Shown here piece by piece: positions 51,060-59,612 of a stretch of DNA of 63,050 nucleotides. The notes beneath the pieces are model-generated. The model was not told the DNA's origin, searched no databases, and saw only the letters and a program-made list of their open reading frames with translations. Source of the DNA: Tropicibacter alexandrii (GTDB lineage Bacteria > Pseudomonadota > Alphaproteobacteria > Rhodobacterales > Rhodobacteraceae); assembly GCF_003667315.2 (NCBI RefSeq), contig NZ_RCTZ02000028.1, forward strand, positions 1 through 63,050. Reading direction: 5' to 3'. Positions within the stretch are counted from its first letter, which is position 1, and each line of letters starts with the position of its first letter. A program made the position numbers and the translations under genes.

Positions 51060-52972
51060 GCCGCATGGAACAGACCCGTACCGATCGCTTCAAGACCGCA
51101 CTCCTGCTGATGGCCGTAACCGGGCTGATCGTGGGACTCGCATTCTACCTTGCGGGCCAACCAGAGATTGCGAACCTGATCTGGATTGCAGGAGTTGTTC
51201 CCGCGCTGGCAGCGCTTGTGGTCGAAATCGTCCGGAGCATTGGGCGCGGCGAGGTGGGCCTCGATATCGTTGCCGCGCTGTCGATGTCGGCGGCGCTTGT
51301 CTTCGGCGAGACCTTGGCTGCGGCTGTCGTCGCAGTCATGTATTCTGGAGGCACCTTCCTCGAAGCCTTCGCTGAGGGCCGTGCACGTCGTTCGATGAAG
51401 GATCTTCTATCTCGCGTACCCCGGACCGCGACGCGGCACCTGAACGGCGGTCTTGAGGATGTGCCTCTCGAGGAGATCGCACCGGGCGATCGCCTGCTGA
51501 TCCGGCAGGGTGATGTCGTTCCCGTGGACGGCACGGTGGCGTCCAACACCGCCTTCCTCGACACCGCGGCGCTGACGGGTGAGTCTCTGCCGGTGCGGCT
51601 GGCGCGCGGGGCTGATGCCATGAGCGGTTCGACCAACGTGGGCGAGGCCTTCGACCTGACGGCTGTGCGCGAGGCCAAGGACAGCACCTATGCCGGGATC
51701 GTTCGCCTGGTCGAGGAAGCGCAGGCGTCCAAAGCGCCGATGTCCCGGCTGGCCGACCGCTGGTCGCTGGGCTTTCTGGTCGTCACCGTCAGTATCGCCT
51801 TCGCGGCGTGGTGGTTCACCGGTGATCCGATCCGCGCGGTCGCCGTGCTGGTGGTCGCCACGCCCTGTCCGCTGATCCTTGCCGTGCCGGTCGCACTGGT
51901 CGCCGGCCTGTCGCGTGCGGCGCATTTTGGCGTGCTGATCAAGGGCGCAGGGCCGCTCGAGACGATGGCGCGGATCCGCACGCTGATCCTCGACAAAACG
52001 GGGACGCTGACGGATGGCCGTCCGCAGATCATCTCGATCGACAGCCACGATGGCATGACCGAGGACGACATCCTCCGCCTCGCCGCCGCGCTCGATCAGG
52101 CATCGAAACACCCCGTGGCGCAGGCCATCGTCGCTGCCGCAAAGGCGCGGGGCTTCACACTGCCCGTTCCGACAGAAGTGGCTGAGATCCCGGGCGAAGG
52201 GGTCTTGGGTCGTGTGGAGGACCGCGAGGTGATCGTCGGCGGCGACGGCTTCGTGGCGTCCCGTGTCGGGCGGATGGTGGGCGATCACCCCGCCAAGGGC
52301 GCCGGATCGGTCCTTGTCGCAGTGGCAGTTGACGGTCACATGGCCGGGCACCTCGTCATGTCCGACCCGCTGCGCGAGGGAGCGGGTGCCATGCTGGACG
52401 GTCTGCGCCGTCAAGGGATCGCGCGCATCCTTCTAGCTACTGGCGACCGCGCGGACGTGGCCGAGCGCGTGACCGAGGGGCTGGGCCTCGACGGGCTGCG
52501 GGCCGGTCTGACGCCGGATCAAAAGGTGTTGCTGGTGCTCTCTGAGCGTAAACACGGGCCGGTGATGATGGTGGGTGATGGTGTCAACGACGCGCCCGCC
52601 CTGGCCGCAGCCGATGTAGGCGTGGCAATGGGGGCACGGGGCGCCGCGGCCTCGGCCGAGGCCGCCGACGTGGTGCTGCTCGTCGACCGGATCGATCGGC
52701 TGGGGCCCGGCATCGAGATCGCGCGGGCCTCGCGGCGGATAGCGGTCGAAAGCGTTGTCGCCGGGATCGGCCTGTCTGTCATGGGCATGATCGCGGCCGC
52801 TTTCGGCTACCTCACGCCGGTCCAGGGCGCGCTCCTGCAAGAAGTGATCGACGTTGCCGTGATCCTGAACGCTCTGCGCGCGCTGCGCATCGCGCCGCAG
52901 GAGCCAGCTACGGGCAAACCACAGGCCATCACGTCAGAGCAAGCTGACATCGTTCAAGGAGCCACGCCATGA
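51056..52972 (+). CDS. P1B-type metal ATPase with TPCP motif
   Basis: A 638-residue exporter without an N-terminal metal-binding domain. The membrane motif is VVATPCPLILAVPVALVAG, i.e. TPCP in place of CPC. The phosphorylation motif is LDKTGTLTDGRP, with SKHPVAQA and GDGVNDAPALAA. TPCP is the mark of the P1B-5 group, where Sinorhizobium Nia was linked to Ni/Fe. That group often has a C-terminal hemerythrin domain, which is absent here. Genomic context favours Fe or Mn as substrate. Confidence 0.85.
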   Translation: MSRMEQTRTDRFKTALLLMAVTGLIVGLAFYLAGQPEIANLIWIAGVVPALAALVVEIVRSIGRGEVGLDIVAALSMSAALVFGETLAAAVVAVMYSGGTFLEAFAEGRARRSMKDLLSRVPRTATRHLNGGLEDVPLEEIAPGDRLLIRQGDVVPVDGTVASNTAFLDTAALTGESLPVRLARGADAMSGSTNVGEAFDLTAVREAKDSTYAGIVRLVEEAQASKAPMSRLADRWSLGFLVVTVSIAFAAWWFTGDPIRAVAVLVVATPCPLILAVPVALVAGLSRAAHFGVLIKGAGPLETMARIRTLILDKTGTLTDGRPQIISIDSHDGMTEDDILRLAAALDQASKHPVAQAIVAAAKARGFTLPVPTEVAEIPGEGVLGRVEDREVIVGGDGFVASRVGRMVGDHPAKGAGSVLVAVAVDGHMAGHLVMSDPLREGAGAMLDGLRRQGIARILLATGDRADVAERVTEGLGLDGLRAGLTPDQKVLLVLSERKHGPVMMVGDGVNDAPALAAADVGVAMGARGAAASAEAADVVLLVDRIDRLGPGIEIARASRRIAVESVVAGIGLSVMGMIAAAFGYLTPVQGALLQEVIDVAVILNALRALRIAPQEPATGKPQAITSEQADIVQGATP

Positions 52973-53670
52973 GCCGTCTATCACATTCTGAAATCCATAT
53001 GGTGCATCGCATCGGCTGGCTGCGGGCCGCCGTTCTCGGCGCCAACGACGGTCTTGTCTCGACCGCGAGCCTCGTCGTCGGCGTCGCCGCAGCGGGCTCC
53101 GGCAAGCCCGAGGTCATGATCGCCGGGCTGGCCGGGCTTATGGCTGGCGCGATGTCCATGGCGGCGGGGGAGTATGTCTCGGTCAGCTCGCAAACCGACG
53201 CCGAACAGGCGGACCTCGCCCGAGAGAGCCGTGAACTCGAGGAAACGCCCGAGGCCGAGCTGGAGGAACTGACCCGGATTTATGTTGAAAGGGGATTGGA
53301 CCGCGACCTAGCGGAAAAGGTTGCCGTGCAACTGACTGAACGCGACGCGCTCGGATCGCATGCGCGCGACGAACTTGGCATTTCGGAAACCGTTGCCGCC
53401 CGCCCTATTCAGGCCGCTCTGGTGTCCGCACTGACCTTCGCCGTTGGGGCGGTGCTGCCCCTGATCGTCGTAATGCTGGTCCCGGAGGCGCAGATCGCTC
53501 CCCTGGTGGCGGGATCGACGATCCTTGGCCTTGCGGTTCTTGGCGGATTGGGTGCTTCCGCCGGCGGCGCAGGCATCGTTCGTGGGGCCGCAAGGGTCAC
53601 GCTATGGGGCGCGCTTGCCATGGCCGCGACAGCCGGGGTCGGTGCGCTGTTCGGGGTCGCCGTAGGCTAG
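52969..53670 (+). CDS. VIT1/CCC1-family Fe/Mn exporter
   Basis: A 233-residue membrane protein. The N-terminus has IGWLRAAVLGANDGLVSTAS, the family signature, then AGAMSMAAGEYVSVSSQTDA. A cytoplasmic acidic/helical metal-binding loop with many glutamates follows (EETPEAELEELTRIYVERGL). Three more helices complete five. The family moves Fe2+ or Mn2+ out of the cytoplasm. It overlaps the ATPase stop, giving two putative exporters in one unit with the reductases. Confidence 0.9.
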   Translation: MSRLSHSEIHMVHRIGWLRAAVLGANDGLVSTASLVVGVAAAGSGKPEVMIAGLAGLMAGAMSMAAGEYVSVSSQTDAEQADLARESRELEETPEAELEELTRIYVERGLDRDLAEKVAVQLTERDALGSHARDELGISETVAARPIQAALVSALTFAVGAVLPLIVVMLVPEAQIAPLVAGSTILGLAVLGGLGASAGGAGIVRGAARVTLWGALAMAATAGVGALFGVAVG

Positions 53671-53675
53671 AGTCA

Positions 53676-53966
53676 ATGGGGTGTACCCGAACCCCGCTCC
53701 GGCTGCTTGTTGCGGCAACGCTCGTCAACATCGTGCTGATCATCGAGGTGCCAAAGATCGAGTCGCAGCGCGTGGGGTTAGAAATCCATGTCCGCAAATG
53801 GGTCATGCTGGACGAGATCAACACCGATATTCTGGAGCGGTCCTATGTCTGGGAGGACCGCACGCCCATCGGCACGTTCAGTTCCGCCTTCACATCCAGG
53901 ATCCAGTCCAGCCTGATCGCGCTTGCCAAGTCGGGCGGGGCATCGGTTGTTGATCGGCTGAAGTAG
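53676..53966 (+). CDS. Small membrane-anchored hypothetical protein
   Basis: A 96-residue protein starting MGCTRTPLRLLVAATLVNIV, 5 bases after the VIT stop, with one hydrophobic anchor and a polar body (ESQRVGLEIHVRKWVMLDEI, RIQSSLIALAKSGG). No family recognised. Position suggests it is the last gene of the module. Confidence 0.5.
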   Translation: MGCTRTPLRLLVAATLVNIVLIIEVPKIESQRVGLEIHVRKWVMLDEINTDILERSYVWEDRTPIGTFSSAFTSRIQSSLIALAKSGGASVVDRLK

Positions 53967-53994
53967 TCTCGATCACCGCAGGGTCAGCCCAGCT

Positions 53995-54291
53995 TCATTT
54001 GTTCCCGTCGATCCACTTCGACATCAGCCCCTTGTCGCGGAAACACTCATCCGGCACGGCGCGGCGTTTGATCCGGGCGAGGCGTTCGGCGAAGGCGACC
54101 TGTTTGGACGAGGGCAGGCTGTTCAGCGCTGTCGCGGATGTGAGCTTGGCTTGTGCGTCGATCCAGGCGCTCAGGGACCGGCGGTCCTGCTGAACCTCCC
54201 ACGGCAAAAGCGTCTGGTTGCGCAATGCCAGCGCGCGCGCATAGGCGATCTGCTTTGGCGTCGCGGGCAGGGCGTAAGTGGTGCTTTCCAT
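53995..54291 (-). CDS. Small protein with two tandem helical repeats
   Basis: A 98-residue cytoplasmic protein. Two units of about 40 residues share the pattern KQ-hydrophobic-A-aromatic-A...L...WID: TPKQIAYARALALRNQTLLP...LSAWIDAQ and SSKQVAFAERLARIKRRAVP...MSKWIDGN. Similar modules occur at the C-terminus of plasmid topoisomerases and helicases (from memory), so nucleic-acid binding is possible. It is the first backbone gene to the right of the iron module. Confidence 0.65.
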   Translation of the reverse strand: MESTTYALPATPKQIAYARALALRNQTLLPWEVQQDRRSLSAWIDAQAKLTSATALNSLPSSKQVAFAERLARIKRRAVPDECFRDKGLMSKWIDGNK

Positions 54292-54454
54292 CGGGGCTCT
54301 CCCTTCATAGCTTGGTTTCAGAATAGAACATAACAGGAACAAAAGCAAGCCGCCTGCGCAAATCATGGGGTTTGAGAGGAAGAGGAGGGTCGGGGAGGAT
54401 CAGGCCTTTGAGGTGCCCGAAAGAGCGTGTCCGGGCCTGCCCCTGTTCTTCAAT

Positions 54455-54530
54455 GGGGTCTGATGCCGGAAAGTGCAGGATCCTAGGTTCTCATGAGCTT
54501 CGCATTTAACATTCTCCGGCATCAGATCCC
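54455..54530. repeat. 16-bp inverted repeat in a 352-base gap
   Basis: GGGGTCTGATGCCGGA at 54455-54470 and its inverse TCCGGCATCAGATCCC at 54515-54530 pair at 15 of 16 positions around a 44-base spacer. Weaker symmetry continues outside (CCCGAAAGAGCGTGT near 54413 against GTGTTCTTCGGG near 54544). The 54292-54643 gap holds no gene. It could be a plasmid transfer origin, a recombination site or a transcript-level hairpin. Confidence 0.5.
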
Positions 54531-54643
54531 TAAAGAGTGAAAGTGTTCTTCGGGTTTTGTGACTGACGGATGAGGGCCTTTGGGGTCCCTCAGATGGGTC
54601 CGGGCCGGATTCCGGTCTGCTGTTCCTGATGAAGGGCATTCCC

Positions 54644-55114
54644 ATGCAAACAGGTGTCTTGCGCGTGTTGCGCGCGACCGCTGCCTCGTGGTGGCGACAC
54701 AAGGAACTACGCCGATCCGGCCAGACGGGGCAGGCACAGCGGCTCGAGCGCGAGACCGTCCTGCGTGATCTCGGCTATCTGAAGCAGGCGGCGATATTGC
54801 CAAACGCGCATGTGATCTGCGGAGAGGGTGGGACTTTCCTCCATCTCGGTTGGACCACCGTGTCGACCTTCGCGCCGATCGAGCGCTTTCCCTTGGCCGC
54901 TCTTGCGGTCGCACGTGGCACGCCGTTCATCGATATCCGACCCGTCACCGATGTCATCACCTTCGCGAACCTGCCGCGGGTGGCGCGGGACGGATCGGTC
55001 GACCCTGACTCTTCGGGTCCCGGTAAGTCCGTGTCGCTGACCACCTACATCGACATGGTCGAAGCCCTCGGTGCCAGGATCGCCAACGATCCGCGCCCCT
55101 GTCGGTCAACCTAG
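54644..55114 (+). CDS. Hypothetical plasmid protein
   Basis: A 156-residue protein. The ATG at 54644 has AAGGG 7 bases upstream; an ATG at 54629 lacks a site. It has a basic, Arg-rich N-terminus (RVLRATAASWWRHKELRRSG), then VICGEGGTFLHLGWTTVSTF and FIDIRPVTDVITFANLPRVA. No signal peptide or known motif. Precedes the ArdC gene on the same strand and may be part of the plasmid-establishment set. Confidence 0.55.
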   Translation: MQTGVLRVLRATAASWWRHKELRRSGQTGQAQRLERETVLRDLGYLKQAAILPNAHVICGEGGTFLHLGWTTVSTFAPIERFPLAALAVARGTPFIDIRPVTDVITFANLPRVARDGSVDPDSSGPGKSVSLTTYIDMVEALGARIANDPRPCRST

Positions 55115-55155
55115 TCACCACTCCCTCTCACCAAAACTCGAAAAGGAGGCCAGCC

Positions 55156-56094
55156 ATGGCCCGATCCCGTACGCCCAAATTCGATGCCTCAGAGGTCATC
55201 ACAAACGAAATCATCCGTATCATTGAGCGCGGCGTCCTGCCCTGGCGAAAGCCCTGGACCGCAGGCGGCAGCTCACGCCCCCTGCGCGTGGGCGGCGAAC
55301 CCTACCAGGGGGTGAACAACTTCCTGCTGACGATGCGGACCGTGATGGCGGGCCACAGCTCTCCCTTCTGGATGACTCTGCCTCAGGCCAATGCGTTGGA
55401 CGCAAAGGTCCGCAAGGGCGAGAAATCCTCTGTCGTCGTCTATTACGGCCAAAGCCGGAAAGACGCGGGCGGCGAGGACGACCGCAGCGATGGCGATGAT
55501 CGCTCCGAGGAAGCCCGCATCTTCCGCTTCCAGAAATCCTACCGCGTGTTCAATGCCTGCCAGATCGATGGCCTGCCCGACAGCTTCTTCCCAGACCCGG
55601 AGCCCGCGCCCGAGCATCCGCCGTCCGAGCCCATCCCGCACATGCAGGCGTTTTTCGATGCCATCGACATCACGACCGTCTTCACGGGCACGGAGGCGTA
55701 CTATTTGCCCCCCGTGGACAAGGTCTACATGCCATCCATCACGCGGTTCCAGGACCCGCGCAATTTCTACGGGGTCTGGGCGCATGAGCTGGCCCATGCC
55801 ACGAAGGCCCGGCATCGACTGAACCGTGATTTCGGGTTCTCGAAGTTTGGCAACACCTCTTACGCGCGCGAGGAGATCGTCGCGGAATTGACCTCGGTGT
55901 TCCTGGGTCAGACGCTCGGCTTTACGGCGCATACGCTCGAGATGAATGCTGCCTACCTCCATAACTGGTTGCGCGTTCTTCGGTCGGACAAGGGTGCGAT
56001 CTTCAAGCACGCCGCGGATGCGCAGCGCGCCTGTGATTACCTGATCGCCAGATCGGAGGCGGGCAGGGCAGGGGGCCGAGCCAAGGCCGCCTGA
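55156..56094 (+). CDS. ardC: ArdC-family antirestriction protein
   Basis: A 312-residue protein with an N-terminal ssDNA-binding domain (ITNEIIRIIERGVLPWRKPW, YQGVNNFLLTMRTV) and a C-terminal zincin-like metallopeptidase domain. The zinc motif is GVWAHELAHATKARHRL and the third ligand lies in YAREEIVAELTSVFLG. ArdC proteins enter recipients during conjugation and protect incoming DNA from restriction. It has GGAGG before the ATG. Confidence 0.92.
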   Translation: MARSRTPKFDASEVITNEIIRIIERGVLPWRKPWTAGGSSRPLRVGGEPYQGVNNFLLTMRTVMAGHSSPFWMTLPQANALDAKVRKGEKSSVVVYYGQSRKDAGGEDDRSDGDDRSEEARIFRFQKSYRVFNACQIDGLPDSFFPDPEPAPEHPPSEPIPHMQAFFDAIDITTVFTGTEAYYLPPVDKVYMPSITRFQDPRNFYGVWAHELAHATKARHRLNRDFGFSKFGNTSYAREEIVAELTSVFLGQTLGFTAHTLEMNAAYLHNWLRVLRSDKGAIFKHAADAQRACDYLIARSEAGRAGGRAKAA

Positions 56095-56117
56095 CCACAG
56101 GGAGAACGGAGACGCCC

Positions 56118-56327
56118 ATGTCACGTAAGGAACCCAAGACGCTGCGGGTGGCCTGCTTCAACGACGGCCGCCGCAAGATCATCACCTTCAAGCACGGCGC
56201 CTATTGGTGGAGCCCGTCCGAGGGCGCTTATCCGCTCTCGGCGGCACTTGAGACCATCAAGCACCAAGGCGGCTGGATCGAAACCATCCCCAACCCGAAT
56301 TACAGACCCAAGCGATTGTTCGGGTAG
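56118..56327 (+). CDS. Small hypothetical plasmid protein
   Basis: A 69-residue basic protein (MSRKEPKTLRVACFNDGRRK, HGAYWWSPSEGAYPLSAALE). No recognised motif. It starts 23 bases after ardC on the same strand with GGAG upstream, so it is probably in the same transcript. Confidence 0.6.
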   Translation: MSRKEPKTLRVACFNDGRRKIITFKHGAYWWSPSEGAYPLSAALETIKHQGGWIETIPNPNYRPKRLFG

Positions 56328-56415
56328 GGCCCCTTCTGCTTCTGTCCTGCCGCCAGGGGGAAAAAGAAAAAGCTGGCTTTTGGAAGGGTGTTTCAACTTC
56401 TCAAAGGAGCACCCC

Positions 56416-56805
56416 ATGTCCATGACAGGACAACCCCAGACAGACCGCCCTGATCCGAGTGTGATCGCAGCGCAGAACGACGCGTTTCGCAAGCTCGCGT
56501 GCCTCGGTGTGCCAACCGCCCAGTCTATTCAGGGCCGCATGCATGTCACCCGCTCAATTATGAATGCCGGTGACGGCTTCATGGCCGAGGCGGTGAAGGC
56601 CACGGGCATGTTCGAGACCTTCGAGCCCGAGAACGATCCCGAAGGATGGCATGATTTCGGGGCGGTCGAGGTCCGCGGCGAGACCGTGTTCTGGAAACTG
56701 GATTTGTACGAAGCGGATTCCGACTTCCGCTATGGCGCCGAGGCCCCGGACAATCCCGCCACCACCATGCGCGTGCTGACCATCATGCTGGCGCGCGACT
56801 GGTAG
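56416..56805 (+). CDS. DUF3768-family protein
   Basis: A 129-residue protein with the DUF3768 character: IAAQNDAFRKLACLGVPTAQ, then NDPEGWHDFGAVEVRGETVF, WKLDLYEADSDFRYGAEAPD and a terminal TMRVLTIMLARDW. The family is common on alphaproteobacterial plasmids and has no known activity. AAAGGAG lies before the ATG. A terminator-like hairpin follows. Confidence 0.8.
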   Translation: MSMTGQPQTDRPDPSVIAAQNDAFRKLACLGVPTAQSIQGRMHVTRSIMNAGDGFMAEAVKATGMFETFEPENDPEGWHDFGAVEVRGETVFWKLDLYEADSDFRYGAEAPDNPATTMRVLTIMLARDW

Positions 56806-56840
56806 GGGAGGGGACACCCCTCCTGACAGCCCAGGCGATG

Positions 56841-56882
56841 AAGGCCCGCTGACCCCTCAAAGGGAGAGTGGGCCTTTTGTTG
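56841..56882 (+). terminator. Rho-independent terminator after the DUF3768 gene
   Basis: AAGGCCCGCT and AGTGGGCCTT form a 10-bp stem with one G-U pair and a 16-base loop, followed by TTTTGTTGT. A second small GC hairpin (GGAGGGG/CCCCTCC) precedes it at 56808-56824. Confidence 0.65.
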
Positions 56883-56959
56883 TGGTGATCCCTGAAGACG
56901 GGGATTGGCCGCGCATCTGAATGCGCGGGCCGCTCCAAACCCACCGAAAAGGAAACGCC

Positions 56960-58942
56960 ATGACCACAAGCTTCAAACCCGTCTCCGTCGCCATCGGCGA
57001 TCTGGTCTCACATCCCGCCAATGTGCGCAGCAACTCGCCGGAAACCTATGATCCTGAGAACATCGCCCATCTGAAGGCAAGCATCGCCGTTCTGGGTCTC
57101 CTGCAGCCGCTCATGGTCCAGAAGCTCGACGGCAAATATGCTGTCCTCGCCGGTGGCCGTCGGCATGCCGCGCTGAAGGAGCTGGTCGCGGACAGGGCCG
57201 CGAAAGGCTTCACGGCGAAGGCCAAGATCGACTGCCGTCTTGTGCCAGAGGATTGCGATGTCACCACGGCCCTGTCGCTCGCTGAGAACATCACCCAGGC
57301 GCCGATGAATGCCATCGACGAGTTCGAGGCTTTCGCGCGGATGATGGAGGTCGACGACCAGACGCCCGAGACGATCGCAAAGACCTTCGGCACCACGGTG
57401 GCGGCCGTGAAAGGCCGGTTGCGCTATGGCCTAATCCACCCCGACATCCGCGCCGCGGCCCGGGCCAAGACGATCACGCTCGACACGATGAAGGCCTTTG
57501 CGGAGCATCCGAGCCAGGAGGTGCAGCGCGAAGTCTTCGAGGCGCTCACCAAGGAAGATAGCTACCTGCAGGCCTATACGGTCCGCCAGGCGCTCAAATC
57601 CCGCGGCGTGCAGGTCAGTGACGATATCGGGGCCTTCGTGCGCGCGGACTACGAGGCGCGGGGCGGCGCTGTCGCCGCTGACCTTCTGGAAGAGCATTCC
57701 GTGCTCGAAGACGCCGCGCTGGTCGAGACCATCCTGCTCGAGAAGCTCGGTGCCGCCGCCGAAGAGGCCCGCATAAAGCTGGGCTTTGCCTGGGCCGATG
57801 CCATGGTCCGCTATGATTACGCGACCATGGCCGACTACGGCCGCGTTTATCCCGGCCCGATCGAGCCTGATGAGGCTGCGCAAAAGCGCATCGATGAGAT
57901 CACCGCCGAGCTTGAGAAACTGCAGCTCGAGATGGAGGATGAGGGGCTCGAGGACGGTGCCTACAACGCGCTTTACGAGCGCGTGGACGCCTTGGAAGAG
58001 GAAGCCCGCGACCTGCAGGAGGCCTACAGCGCCGAGGACCTCGCGCGGTCTGGGGTAATCGCGTCCTGGTCGGGCGGGCAGGTGACCCTCCATGTTGGCC
58101 TCGTCCGCCCGGAAGACACCGTCAAAAAGGAGGGCGCGCGCGGCTCCTCGGCTAGCCCGACCGGGGAGGAGGCCCCAGACGCCGGCGAAATCACCTATCC
58201 GGCCTCACTGGCTGAGGACCTCAAGACCGAGCGAGCCATGGCGCTTGGGGCCGCGATGGCGCTGCATCCGGAAGCTACGCTCGATCTGACGCTCTTCAAG
58301 CTGGTGAGCGACGTTCTGGCCAGCGGCATGAGTGTCACGCAGGCGATCAAGATCGATGCCCGCAAGGAATACCGCAGCCATGCCAAGATGGACGAGATCG
58401 ACGCAACCTCGCTCGAGCAGGTGGCGGCGGCGCATGAGGCGCTGGACCTCTCCTGGCTCGATGACACCCGCGCGCCCGCCGATCAGTTCGCGGCGTTTCG
58501 CGCGCTGGAGGCAGGCGAAAAGGCCAAGCTCGTGGCCTATGCCACGGCCAGCACCACGCAGTCCTGCTTCGCGCGGGACCGCCAGCGCGACAGCCTGATG
58601 CATGCGTTCGAGATCGAGATCATGCCCGACATCCGCTCCCACTGGACGCCGAATGCGGCGCTCTTCAACCGCTTCAAGAAGGCTTGGCTCCTGAAGATCC
58701 TCGGCGAGGATCTGGGTCTCGCCCAGGAGGCGGTGACGCTGGCCTCGTCGAGCAAGAAGGAGATCGTCGCCTTTTGTGACAAGCTCTTCGCCGAGCCCTT
58801 CGCCACGCTCACGGACGCGCAGCGCGCTGCCGTGGCCGCCTGGTGCCCGCCCATGATGCAGACAGCCGGTGTCGCCTGTGATGAGGCGGAGCCCGCGGCG
58901 GAAACCCCGGAGCCTGACGGCGACATCGCGCAAGCGGCCTGA
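56960..58942 (+). CDS. Large ParB/Spo0J-domain plasmid protein
   Basis: A 660-residue protein. The N-terminal ParB domain has SHPANVRSNSPETYDPENIA, YAVLAGGRRHAALKELVADR and ALSLAENITQAPMNAIDEFE, followed by an HTH region (IAKTFGTTVAAVKGRLRYGL). The remaining 450 residues are acidic and helical with a coiled coil (EITAELEKLQLEMEDEGLED) and no known enzyme motif. It is about twice the size of a partition ParB and is commonly found with ArdC and the methylase/helicase on such plasmids. A decayed relative lies at 41056. Confidence 0.88.
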   Translation: MTTSFKPVSVAIGDLVSHPANVRSNSPETYDPENIAHLKASIAVLGLLQPLMVQKLDGKYAVLAGGRRHAALKELVADRAAKGFTAKAKIDCRLVPEDCDVTTALSLAENITQAPMNAIDEFEAFARMMEVDDQTPETIAKTFGTTVAAVKGRLRYGLIHPDIRAAARAKTITLDTMKAFAEHPSQEVQREVFEALTKEDSYLQAYTVRQALKSRGVQVSDDIGAFVRADYEARGGAVAADLLEEHSVLEDAALVETILLEKLGAAAEEARIKLGFAWADAMVRYDYATMADYGRVYPGPIEPDEAAQKRIDEITAELEKLQLEMEDEGLEDGAYNALYERVDALEEEARDLQEAYSAEDLARSGVIASWSGGQVTLHVGLVRPEDTVKKEGARGSSASPTGEEAPDAGEITYPASLAEDLKTERAMALGAAMALHPEATLDLTLFKLVSDVLASGMSVTQAIKIDARKEYRSHAKMDEIDATSLEQVAAAHEALDLSWLDDTRAPADQFAAFRALEAGEKAKLVAYATASTTQSCFARDRQRDSLMHAFEIEIMPDIRSHWTPNAALFNRFKKAWLLKILGEDLGLAQEAVTLASSSKKEIVAFCDKLFAEPFATLTDAQRAAVAAWCPPMMQTAGVACDEAEPAAETPEPDGDIAQAA

Positions 58943-59018
58943 GTCCTCACGCGACCCGCGCGTGGACCATGCCGCCCGCGCGGGTCGACCCTTCCAAACC
59001 GAACAGAAAGACATCCCC

Positions 59019-59612
59019 ATGGCTATTCTCAAGTTCTCTGCGTCCGCTGTTGCGGCGCAGATCGCCCATGCACGCGCCTGCAAAACCTTCCTGCCCAACT
59101 GGAACGGGCCCGTGGACAGGCCCGCCCTGATCCTCATCGTCGGCAATGGCGTGCATCTGCGCTCAAACGGCATCGATGGCACGACCACCCGTATCGTCAC
59201 CACCGAGCAGGCCGATCCGTCCTTTGCTTTCGCCGATGGCATGAACCCGTTTCGGGACACCGACTGGATGGCGCAGCGCCGCATGGCGTTTCGCGATCTG
59301 ACCGGCCAGTTCTACACCGACATCCTGGATGACGTGCAGGTGCTCATCGACCGGGGGCGGGGTGCGATCCGGCTCGCCACCGATGGCCACAGCATCCGCG
59401 TCCTCAAACGCCGGGCCTCGGACTATCTCATCGGCGGGACCTACGAGGTGCCCTCGGGCCTCGGCGGCACCTTCCGGGTCATCCTCAAGGATGCCTGCGA
59501 CACCTTCGCGATCGTGCAGAACTGCGGCAATTGCGAGGATTTCGACGCCATGCAGCCCTACCGCGTGCCGCTCGATGCGCTGATGGAAATCGATGACCGG
59601 AGGGCGGCGTGA
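59019..59612 (+). CDS. Hypothetical plasmid backbone protein
   Basis: A 197-residue protein starting MAILKFSASAVAAQIAHARA. Regions such as DVQVLIDRGRGAIRLATDGH and YLIGGTYEVPSGLGGTFRVI look beta-rich. There are two close cysteines (QNCGNCEDFD). No family assigned. Its stop overlaps the next gene's ATG (TGATG). Confidence 0.65.
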   Translation: MAILKFSASAVAAQIAHARACKTFLPNWNGPVDRPALILIVGNGVHLRSNGIDGTTTRIVTTEQADPSFAFADGMNPFRDTDWMAQRRMAFRDLTGQFYTDILDDVQVLIDRGRGAIRLATDGHSIRVLKRRASDYLIGGTYEVPSGLGGTFRVILKDACDTFAIVQNCGNCEDFDAMQPYRVPLDALMEIDDRRAA

